Translations under genes and position numbers: made by a program
The notes under the pieces: model-generated
Databases searched by the model: none
The model's input: the letters and a program-made list of their open reading frames with translations, nothing else
Told to the model about the DNA's origin: nothing
In this document: positions 45,809 to 53,078 of the stretch, in pieces
Position numbering within the stretch: the first letter of the stretch is position 1
How the letters are laid out: each line of letters starts with the position of its first letter
From: Roseovarius sp. THAF9
GTDB lineage: Bacteria > Pseudomonadota > Alphaproteobacteria > Rhodobacterales > Rhodobacteraceae
DNA: 64,000 nt
Assembly (NCBI RefSeq): GCF_009363715.1
Contig: NZ_CP045404.1
Span: 3,254,001 to 3,318,000 of the forward strand
Direction: 5' to 3'

Positions 45809-46551
45809 GCTGCATCTCCCGTGCCGATCTCGCGACTGGCGGCCATCAATGCGGCAAGCCTGTCGGGTTCTATGTCGTAGAAATTGCCCTCTGCATTGAT
45901 GCCCGTCGCCACCATGAAACAGTCGACATCGCGATAGGCCCGCGCGTTATCCGGCGTGATCCCCGAGGCAAGCGCCAGCGGCACGTGTCCGATAGCCTGC
46001 CGGAATGTCCTAATTTTCGACAGGTCCGCCTCCTGCCCGGTCGCCACGCCCGAGGTCGTGACCACGTCCATGAAGGCGCAGGCCTCGCGCGCGGCGTCGC
46101 CATAATGCTCTGGCGCAACCTCGCGCTGCTTCTTGAAACAGGTGCCGCCGAAATACATCCCGCGCCAGCCCGCGCTCTCATAGACGCGTCCGATCTCGCG
46201 CGCCTCGGCGTTTTCTCCATGTTCGTCGATGCGGGCGTCATCAGCCCAGTAGGCGTCGATCACACAGCCTTTCTGTTGAAGCCCGGACAGTATCGGAAAA
46301 GCGTCCCGCCCCGTCACGCCAAGAAAGTTCACCCCCATCCAAAGTCCCGGAAACCGGGCACGCACATCGCGGATGATGGGCAGAAACCGCTCTGGCTCGA
46401 AATCGTGGTTAATCAAGAAACACCCCGCCGCTCCGGCGGCGATGACCTCGCGCACGTTGCGCAGCGTGCGCGGCGTGTCCAGCACATGGATCACCGGCAG
46501 AACCACCGGGCCCACGGATTTGAAATGCTTGTGAAACTCATCGCGTGTCAT
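45805..46551 (-). CDS. BtpA/SgcQ-family TIM-barrel protein
   Basis: 248 residues of the BtpA (COG0434) family. The barrel strands are seen as VLPVIHVLDTPRT, LWMGVNFLGVTG, VVTTSGVATGQEAD, PLALASGITPDNA and CFMVATGINAEG. The phosphate-binding type C-terminal loops suggest a phosphoribosyl or nucleotide-type ligand. Relatives include BtpA (photosystem assembly) and SgcQ (putative nucleosidase). Coupled to the phosphoribosyltransferase gene, so a role in base or ribose-phosphate metabolism is likely. Confidence 0.77.
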   Translation of the reverse strand: MTRDEFHKHFKSVGPVVLPVIHVLDTPRTLRNVREVIAAGAAGCFLINHDFEPERFLPIIRDVRARFPGLWMGVNFLGVTGRDAFPILSGLQQKGCVIDAYWADDARIDEHGENAEAREIGRVYESAGWRGMYFGGTCFKKQREVAPEHYGDAAREACAFMDVVTTSGVATGQEADLSKIRTFRQAIGHVPLALASGITPDNARAYRDVDCFMVATGINAEGNFYDIEPDRLAALMAASREIGTGDAA

Positions 46552-46630
46552 GCAGGCAGTCTACGCAGGCGCAAGCGAATAAAGAAATTTATTGTTGCAA
46601 TTAGCCCATTTAAATCTGAAATGAGTTCCG

Positions 46631-47128
46631 ATGCGGACCGTGAACCTGCCAACTGACCTGCTGCGCACCTTCGTCACTGTGATTGAAGTCGAAAGTTATA
46701 CCCGCGCGGCCGACCTGCTTGGCCGGTCCCAACCGGCCGTCAGCCTTCAGATCAAGCGATTGGAAGATTTGGTCGGATACAAGCTGATTACCCAGAAGGG
46801 CCGTACGATGCAGGTCAGCGAACGTGGCGATGCGCTGGCCATGCACGCCCGTCAGATCCTGCGTATCAATGACCGCGCCATGGGATTGTTCGACCAGCGT
46901 CGCGAAACGGCCACGCTGCGCGTCGGCCTGGGGTTTTCCGCGCCAACGGCCTCGACCATCCAGACCGGGATGCGCCCAATCACTGCGCAGAACGGATTGC
47001 CCGATCTGGACCCGTTGCAGATCGGCGTCTTCTACCGACAGACCCGGCTTGGCAGCTGGGGAGATCTGGTCGCCGGATGTCTGACCGATACGATAGAGAG
47101 CAGCCTGCACGATACAACGTCTGGGTGA
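46631..47128 (+). pseudogene. LysR-family regulator with internal deletion of the effector domain
   Basis: The open frame (165 codons) has an intact LysR HTH (residues 8-65: FVTVIEVESYTRAADLLG, then QPAVSLQIKRLE) and linker helix. It then jumps from the first effector strand (TLRVGL, about 95-100) to what looks like the C-terminal end of a LysR domain (GLPDLDPLQIGVFYRQTRL, GDLVAGCLTDTIESSL). About 130-140 residues are missing without loss of frame, with the join near residues 100-113 (nt 46928-46970). It may still bind DNA, but effector sensing should be lost. Divergent from the BtpA/PRTase pair, upstream of the ABC operon. Confidence 0.68.
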
Positions 47129-47280
47129 CCACTAAATAAGCGATCCTAATGCAGCCATATCGGGCATAAATTTCCATTCGAAATCGAAACTGTCTAAAAT
47201 CCCAGCAGAACCGCGCGACGACAAATCCGCCGCACGATTCCCATTAAGAATAACGCAAAAACAGCGGGGAGCTACACCAG

Positions 47281-48414
47281 ATGACCACCCATAAAAAGAA
47301 GCCGGGTCAGTATCTTAGACGTGACGTCCTGCGGCTCGGCGGAGGTATCGCCCTCAGTGCGCCTTTCGTCAGCCGGGCCTGGGCGCAGACCACCGAAATC
47401 AATATGCTGGCGTGGTATGGACACGGCGAACCCGACATCGTGGGCGCCTTCGAGGAGGCTAACAACGTCAAGTTCGTGCCCAAATACTATGCAGGCGGTG
47501 ACAATATGTTGGCACTCATCGCGCAATCGCCTCCGGGTACATACGACCTGATCCTGTCGGATGCCGAGTTCGTGCAGCAGCTCAATGCGCTGGGATACAT
47601 CGAGGAGTTGAACGCCGCCGACTATCCCTTCGACGACATGCTGCACCCCGACTTCGAGAAGTTCCCCGGCCACTGGGCCGATGACAAGCTCTTCTCGATG
47701 ATGGTCCGCGGCGGTCATTTGGGCGTCAGCTACAACACCAATTCGGTCAGCGCCGAGGAGGCCGCCAGCTATGACGCCTTCTGGAAGCCCGAACTGGAAG
47801 GCAAGGTCGGTCATTTCGACTGGCACCTGCCCAGCCTTGGAATGATGAGCCTCAAGAACGGCAACGGCGCCGGCCTGTGGGACCTCGACGACGACCAGTG
47901 GCAGGCGGTACAGGAAACCACCATGTCGCTGCGCCCGCAGGTCGGCGGCTTTTTCGACTATGGCGGCACTTTTAATGGTCTGAAGAACGGCGAGATGCAG
48001 GCGATGGTCGGCATCGGCGACTGGATCACCGGCGTTCTGGAACGCGACGGCGCGCCCGTCGCCTCGGTCATCCCGACCGAGGGTGGCATCCAGTGGACCG
48101 AAAGCTATTCCATCGGCATCGGCAGCGAAAAAGCGGATATCTGCAAGCAATTCATCCAGTACATGCTGTCGCCCGAAGGCCAGGTGAAATCGGCGCAGAT
48201 GGCGGCCTATCCGGGATTCTGCATCACCAAGGCCGGCCGCGCGATGCTGCAAGAGGTCGACCCCAAGGAAGCCAAGCGCAGCCACCAGATGGAGGGTATG
48301 CCCAACGACCCGATCGCCCTGATAAAAGAGGGGCGCATCCATTACCGCGACATTCCCCAGCAGCAATCGCTGGAGGACTGGAACGACTTCTGGTCGGAGT
48401 ACAAGAACGCCTGA
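47281..48414 (+). CDS. Polyamine-type ABC transporter, periplasmic binding protein (PotD family)
   Basis: 377 residues. The N-terminus (YLRRDVLRLGGGIALSAPF) has a twin-arginine-like signal with cleavage after WAQ. The mature protein begins TTEINMLAWYGHGEPD, and the PotD-type hinge and C-terminal QQQSLEDWNDFW are present. First gene of a binding-protein/permease/permease/ATPase set. The acidic residues that hold polyamine amines in PotD cannot be confirmed, and the linked deaminase and deacetylase argue for a nucleobase or related N-compound. A perfect stem-loop lies just after the stop. Confidence 0.87.
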   Translation: MTTHKKKPGQYLRRDVLRLGGGIALSAPFVSRAWAQTTEINMLAWYGHGEPDIVGAFEEANNVKFVPKYYAGGDNMLALIAQSPPGTYDLILSDAEFVQQLNALGYIEELNAADYPFDDMLHPDFEKFPGHWADDKLFSMMVRGGHLGVSYNTNSVSAEEAASYDAFWKPELEGKVGHFDWHLPSLGMMSLKNGNGAGLWDLDDDQWQAVQETTMSLRPQVGGFFDYGGTFNGLKNGEMQAMVGIGDWITGVLERDGAPVASVIPTEGGIQWTESYSIGIGSEKADICKQFIQYMLSPEGQVKSAQMAAYPGFCITKAGRAMLQEVDPKEAKRSHQMEGMPNDPIALIKEGRIHYRDIPQQQSLEDWNDFWSEYKNA

Positions 48415-48426
48415 GCACGCACCCCC

Positions 48427-48447
48427 GCCCCGGGTCAAGCCCGGGGC
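48427..48447 (+). repeat. GC-rich stem-loop after the binding-protein gene
   Basis: GCCCCGGG pairs with CCCGGGGC around TCAAG, 12 nt after the stop. No T-tract, so it is probably an mRNA-stabilising or processing element, as is usual behind highly expressed binding proteins, rather than a terminator. Confidence 0.6.
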
Positions 48448-48480
48448 GGCGCGCGCTGCAAGTAATCCGGTACTGCCGAC

Positions 48481-49332
48481 ATGAAGAAACGCCTCGATCT
48501 CTATGCCATAACATGGCGCCTGCCCATCATCCTGTGGCAGCTCGTCTTCTTTGTCGGACCGGTCCTTTTCATGGTTGCGATCTCGTTCTTCGTGGTCCGA
48601 AATTACCGGATGCAACCGGCGTTCGACTTCGTAAATTGGGAAAAGATGCTCAGCCGCGGTTATGTCTGGGACAGCTATTGGTACACGCTTCTCATCGCCT
48701 CCCTCAGCGCCACCATCGCCATGCTTATCGCCTTCCCCGCGGCCTATGCGCTGGCCTTCCGCGCCAGTGAAAACCTGCGCCGCTGGGCGATCTTCCTGCT
48801 GATCATTCCCTTCTTCACCTCCTACCTCGTGCGGACCTTCTCGTGGTACGTGATCCTTGCCGAAACCGGCGTGCTGAACGCGTTGCTGGGCTATGTCGGA
48901 CTTGGCCCCTACACCATGCTCAACACCCATTTCGGCACGATCGTGGGGTATCTTACACTGACACTGCCGCTGGCGGTGATCCTGCAAACCGTGACCATGG
49001 CCAATATCGACTGCACGCTGATCGAGGCCGCGCGGAATCTCGGGTGCAAGCCGCTGGCCACGATCTGGCGCGTGGTCATCCCGCTGTCAAAGACCGGGCT
49101 GATCATCGCCGCGCTCTTCTGCTTCATCCTGTCCTTCGGCGACTTCATCGCGCCTTTCTACCTGGGCGGCAGCCAGGAACCGACCCTGCCGATCCTGATC
49201 CTCGACACCACGAAGTCGGGCCAGCAATGGCCCCGCGCCGCCGTCGTGGCGATCATGATGATGGTCACGCTGTTCGCAATTGCCTTCACCGCCATCGCGC
49301 TGGCCTACCGCAAACCGAGAGGGGCCCGATGA
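48481..49332 (+). CDS. ABC transporter permease (PotB-like)
   Basis: 283 residues, six predicted transmembrane helices, first near 17-37 (WQLVFFVGPVLFMVAISFF). The EAA coupling loop is at IDCTLIEAARNLGCKPLAT. Overlaps the second permease by 4 nt. Inner-membrane half of the transporter that pairs with the PotC-like protein. Confidence 0.92.
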   Translation: MKKRLDLYAITWRLPIILWQLVFFVGPVLFMVAISFFVVRNYRMQPAFDFVNWEKMLSRGYVWDSYWYTLLIASLSATIAMLIAFPAAYALAFRASENLRRWAIFLLIIPFFTSYLVRTFSWYVILAETGVLNALLGYVGLGPYTMLNTHFGTIVGYLTLTLPLAVILQTVTMANIDCTLIEAARNLGCKPLATIWRVVIPLSKTGLIIAALFCFILSFGDFIAPFYLGGSQEPTLPILILDTTKSGQQWPRAAVVAIMMMVTLFAIAFTAIALAYRKPRGAR

Positions 49333-50126
49333 CCGGCAATCGCACCCTCAACCTCATCCTCGGGCTCTACGTCCTGCTGATCTTCGTCTTCGTCTTCGCG
49401 CCCATCATCTTCAGCCTCGTCTTCTCGCTGAACTCGCAGCGGTTCCCGACGATCCCGCTGGGCGAATTGTCGACCGAATGGTACGAAAAGATCCTTGCCG
49501 ATCCCGATATCTGGCGCGCCGCGCTCAACTCGCTGATCGTCTCGGCCTCCAGCGCGGTACTGGCCACGATCCTCGGCTTCGCCACCGCCTATTCCGACTT
49601 CCGCTACAGCTTTCGCTTCAAGGGGCCGTATCTGGCGCTGATCCTGCTGCCGCCCACGATCCCGCTGATCATCATGGCGCTCGCGATGCTCGCATGGCTG
49701 TCGCGCCTCGGCATGTCGGGACAGCTCTGGTCGATCATCATCGCCCATTCCGTTCTGACCGCACCTTTCGCCATGGCCATCATCCGCCTGCGCCTGCAGC
49801 AGATGGACCCGGATCTGGAGGCCGCCGCATGGAACCTCGGCGGCAGCGAATGGCAGGCGATGCGCCACGTCATCCTGCCCTACTGCGCCCCGGCCATTGT
49901 CTCGGCGCTCTGCCTCACCGCAGCCGTCTCCTTTGATGAATTCGCCGTGGCGTGGTTCGTCTCGGGCCTCAACAAGACCGTGCCGGTCGCCATCCTGGAA
50001 ATCGTGCAGGGCAATATCGACCCGCAGGTCAACGCCATCGGCACGTTCGTCTTTCTCACGTCCATGACGCTGGTGATCCTCGCGCAGGTCTTCTTCATCA
50101 GCCGCCAGCTAAGAAAAACATCCTGA
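49329..50126 (+). CDS. ABC transporter permease (PotC-like)
   Basis: 265 residues from ATG 49329 (MTGNRTLNLILGLYVLLIF). Six transmembrane segments and the EAA loop MDPDLEAAAWNLGGSEWQA. It is separated from the ATPase gene by 1 nt. Confidence 0.92.
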   Translation: MTGNRTLNLILGLYVLLIFVFVFAPIIFSLVFSLNSQRFPTIPLGELSTEWYEKILADPDIWRAALNSLIVSASSAVLATILGFATAYSDFRYSFRFKGPYLALILLPPTIPLIIMALAMLAWLSRLGMSGQLWSIIIAHSVLTAPFAMAIIRLRLQQMDPDLEAAAWNLGGSEWQAMRHVILPYCAPAIVSALCLTAAVSFDEFAVAWFVSGLNKTVPVAILEIVQGNIDPQVNAIGTFVFLTSMTLVILAQVFFISRQLRKTS

Positions 50127-50127
50127 C

Positions 50128-51213
50128 ATGTCCGATCCACTCGTCACCTTCCGCAATGTCCAGAAACGCTTTGGCGATTTCGTGGCGGTGCGCGACATGA
50201 CCCTCGACATTCAACCCGGCGAGTTCCTCGCTATCATGGGCTCCTCGGGCTGCGGCAAGACTACGACCCTGCGCATGTTGGCGGGGCTGGAACAGCCCTC
50301 GTCGGGCGAGATCCGCATCGCGGGCCGCCTGATGAACGACGTCAAACCCCATGACCGCGATACCCCGCTGGTCTGGCAGTCGCTCGCACTCTTCCCGTTC
50401 CTGACCGCGCGGGAAAACGTCGAGTTCGGGCTGAAGATGCGCGGCGTCGATAAGGCCGAACGCAAACGCCGCGCCCTCGACTGGCTGGAGCGAATGCATA
50501 TCGGGGAATTCGCCGACCGCAGTGTCGACACCCTGTCGGGCGGTCAGAAACAGCGCGTCGCGCTGGCCCGCAGCCTGGTTATGGAGCCACAGATGCTCTT
50601 GCTGGACGAGCCGCTCTCGGCGCTCGACGCCAACCTCGTGATCCGGATGCAGGGGGTGCTCACCCAATTGCAAAAGGAACTGGGCATCACCTTCGTGTAC
50701 GTCACCCACTCGCAGTCCGAAGCCTTCGCCATGGCCGACCGCGTGGTGATCATGAGCCAAGGCGACATCGCCCAGGTCGGCACGCCCAGGGATATCTACC
50801 GCGCCCCCGCCAACCGCTTTGTGGCCGAGTTCGTTGGGCGAAACAACATCCTGACCGGAACAGTCAAGGACGTCAGCCCCAAGGCCACGCAACTCGCCAC
50901 CCCAGCGGGCACCTTCACGGTCGAGACGCCCGAAACCGCACCGAAGACGGGGACGAAACGCAGCTTCGTTGTCTCCGCCGACCTTGTCACGCTGTCGATC
51001 GAAGACCCCGAGGCAACCAATAAGGTACAGGCAAAAGTAATCTCCGAAGAATTCATCGGCTCAGTCGTCACCCTCTTTCTGGAAAGTGGCGACGGGCAGG
51101 AATTCAAGGTACAGATGCAGGAACGCCAGTTGATGAATTACGATCTGCAGGCCGGATCGCAGGTCTGGCTCGGATGGGAGACCCGGAATGCCCACATGCT
51201 CGACGGTGACTGA
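50128..51213 (+). CDS. ABC transporter ATP-binding protein (PotA-like)
   Basis: 361 residues. ATPase domain (1-240) with Walker A GSSGCGKTTT, signature LSGGQKQR and Walker B LLLDEPLSALDA, followed by a TOBE-type regulatory domain (about 275-355). In the Q-loop region the usual VFQ is VWQS. Ends 3 nt before the deacetylase gene, which is therefore in the operon. Confidence 0.93.
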   Translation: MSDPLVTFRNVQKRFGDFVAVRDMTLDIQPGEFLAIMGSSGCGKTTTLRMLAGLEQPSSGEIRIAGRLMNDVKPHDRDTPLVWQSLALFPFLTARENVEFGLKMRGVDKAERKRRALDWLERMHIGEFADRSVDTLSGGQKQRVALARSLVMEPQMLLLDEPLSALDANLVIRMQGVLTQLQKELGITFVYVTHSQSEAFAMADRVVIMSQGDIAQVGTPRDIYRAPANRFVAEFVGRNNILTGTVKDVSPKATQLATPAGTFTVETPETAPKTGTKRSFVVSADLVTLSIEDPEATNKVQAKVISEEFIGSVVTLFLESGDGQEFKVQMQERQLMNYDLQAGSQVWLGWETRNAHMLDGD

Positions 51214-51216
51214 GCG

Positions 51217-52104
51217 ATGATCCGCAACCCCATCCCCTGGCCAAACAAGGCGCGCTGCGCGGTCGCCATCACCTTCGACATGGACGCCGATAGCCTCATT
51301 CACATCGCGCGATCCGAGGACAGCCATCGCAGGCTCTATCCGACCAGCATGGGCCGCTACGGGCCGAACGTGGCCCTGCCTCGCATCCTCGACACCTATC
51401 GCCGCTTCGGGCTGAAACAGTCCTTTTTCATCCCAGGCTGGTGCCTCGAGCAGTATCCCGGCACGGTCGAGGCTATCCTTGAGGACGGGCACGAAATCGG
51501 CCACCACGGCTGGATTCATGAGGACCCGATTGCCACCTACGGCAACCAGCGCGAACCGTTCGAGCGGGCGCTCGACGCGCACCGCCGCATCTGTGGGCGG
51601 GTGCCCCGCGGTTATCGCGCCCCTGTTTACAACATCACCGACGAGGTGGTGGACCTGATGCTGGAACACGGGATGACCTATGACAGTTCGCTCATGGGCG
51701 ACGACGTTCCGCATGTTCTGAAAGCGCCCAAAGGCCGCCTTTACGAGATGCCGGTGCATTGGGGCACGGATGATTGGCCGCCCTTCGCCCATAACGATGA
51801 GATCGGCTACCTCATGCCTGTCAAATCCCCGTCCGAGGGGCTGGCCGCCTTCTGGGAAGAGTTCGAAGCGCAGTATGAGGCCGGCGGTTTCTTCATGCTG
51901 ATCCTGCACCCATTCCTGACCGGGCGGCTGGCCCGCTGGCGGCAGGTCGAGAGATGGATCGAAGGCGTGCTCAAGACCCGCAACGTTTGGTTCACCACTC
52001 TGGGCGGCATCGCCGATCACATGGCGGCGCTGGAAACCTCCGGCGACTGGTCGCCATCGGTCGAGCCTCTGCCCTATTTCACCACGCCCCCCGCGCAACA
52101 TTAG
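51217..52104 (+). CDS. NodB-homology deacetylase (polysaccharide deacetylase / PuuE allantoinase-like)
   Basis: 295-residue carbohydrate-esterase-4 fold protein. The metal site is visible: Asp in ITFDMDAD and the HxxxH of GHHGWIHED (with GHEIGHHG), plus GYRAPVYNI and LILHPFLTGR. No signal peptide, so it acts in the cytoplasm, which rules against cell-wall deacetylation and favours the PuuE-type cyclic amide hydrolases. It follows the ABC ATPase by 3 nt and precedes a cytosine-deaminase-like gene by 13 nt. A ring-opening hydrolase for a purine- or pyrimidine-derived compound is a reasonable guess. Confidence 0.8.
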   Translation: MIRNPIPWPNKARCAVAITFDMDADSLIHIARSEDSHRRLYPTSMGRYGPNVALPRILDTYRRFGLKQSFFIPGWCLEQYPGTVEAILEDGHEIGHHGWIHEDPIATYGNQREPFERALDAHRRICGRVPRGYRAPVYNITDEVVDLMLEHGMTYDSSLMGDDVPHVLKAPKGRLYEMPVHWGTDDWPPFAHNDEIGYLMPVKSPSEGLAAFWEEFEAQYEAGGFFMLILHPFLTGRLARWRQVERWIEGVLKTRNVWFTTLGGIADHMAALETSGDWSPSVEPLPYFTTPPAQH

Positions 52105-52117
52105 CAAGAGGCAGACC

Positions 52118-52564
52118 ATGATGACCGACGACGACACGCGCATGCTGCGCATCGCCTATGACGAGGCCAAGGCCGGGTTCGACGAGGGCGGCTGCCCTAT
52201 CGGCTCGGTGCTGGCCCGTGGCAGCACGGTCGTGGCGCAAGGCCGCAACCAGCGCGTCCAGCAGGGCGACCCGATCGCCCACGGCGAAATGGACGCTTTG
52301 CGCAAGGCGGGCCGACAGTCCACCTATCGCGACACTGTGCTTTATACCTCGCTCAGCCCCTGCATGATGTGCTCGGGCACCATTGTTCAGTTCGGCATCC
52401 CGCGCGTCGTCATTGGCGACACACAGAATTTCGGCGGAAACGAGGATTTCCTGCGCAGTCGCGGCGTCGAGGTGGTGATCGCCGACGACCCGGACTGCAT
52501 CGCGCTGATGCAGCGTTTCATCGCCGAGCGCCCCGAACTGTGGGCCGAGGATATCGCTGAATAG
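52118..52564 (+). CDS. Cytidine/deoxycytidylate deaminase-fold protein, yeast cytosine deaminase (Fcy1)-like
   Basis: 148 residues. The zinc site is complete: HGEMDAL (His ligand and catalytic Glu) and SPCMMCSG (PCxxC). The flanking sequence, GGCPIGSVLA, NQRVQQGDPIAHGE and especially IAERPELWAEDI at the C-terminus, closely follows the small fungal cytosine deaminase rather than bacterial TadA or guanine deaminase. Most bacteria use the unrelated CodA for cytosine. Cytoplasmic; it would deaminate a base delivered by the upstream transporter, giving uracil + NH3 if the substrate is cytosine. Confidence 0.83.
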   Translation: MMTDDDTRMLRIAYDEAKAGFDEGGCPIGSVLARGSTVVAQGRNQRVQQGDPIAHGEMDALRKAGRQSTYRDTVLYTSLSPCMMCSGTIVQFGIPRVVIGDTQNFGGNEDFLRSRGVEVVIADDPDCIALMQRFIAERPELWAEDIAE

Positions 52565-53078
52565 GTGCCCGCGCGCGCCGTGCGGACCCTGGCCAAAAAG
52601 GCGGAATTGACACCGGGCCAACGCCAGCTGTGGCCTGTTCTGTGTGCGCAACCGCCGACGCGCATCAAGCCGCCACAGGGCAGTCTGCGTGGCACCGTTG
52701 TTGACCACGGACTGCGCAAGGTCATGGGACGTACCGCCAAATTGAAAATCGAAGCGTTTCACTGGTAAGCTAAGATTCAGGTTTGTCGCGAAAACGCTTT
52801 GGCGGCCCGAACGCTCAGAAAGATGCGCGATGCACCTGGCCTTTCGCCGATGACCGGCAGCGCCAGCCTTGTTGCGCTTTCCCGGATCGACCGCTCTTGG
52901 CAAGCGGGTTGGATGACGCAGGCGCACGGAGCGCGATCCGAAACCCGATCCTTCGTGATTACTCCCTCAAGTAAACGGATAGGTGATATCTTGATATGAC
53001 TTTGCCGGTCTTGACCGACCGCGCGCGAACGGAACTTTTGCTCAAGCCCGCACGTTTTGTGAAGAAAGGAGTTCCCGC
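52565..53078. other. 514-bp intergenic region before the fad operon
   Basis: No supported gene. The short frames at 52565-52768 and 52799-52999 have weak starts and no recognisable domain; they might be eroded coding remnants. The region should hold the fad operon promoter. GAAAGGAG just before 53079 is the fadE ribosome site. I see no FadR-type operator. Confidence 0.55.

Noticed and set aside
47272..48987. 571-codon minus-strand open frame over the PotD-like gene
   Set aside because: Shadow of the ABC transporter genes; composition lacks domain structure.
52565..52768. 67-codon frame starting GTG right after the deaminase stop
   Set aside because: No ribosome site, no family resemblance; kept only as part of the intergenic description.
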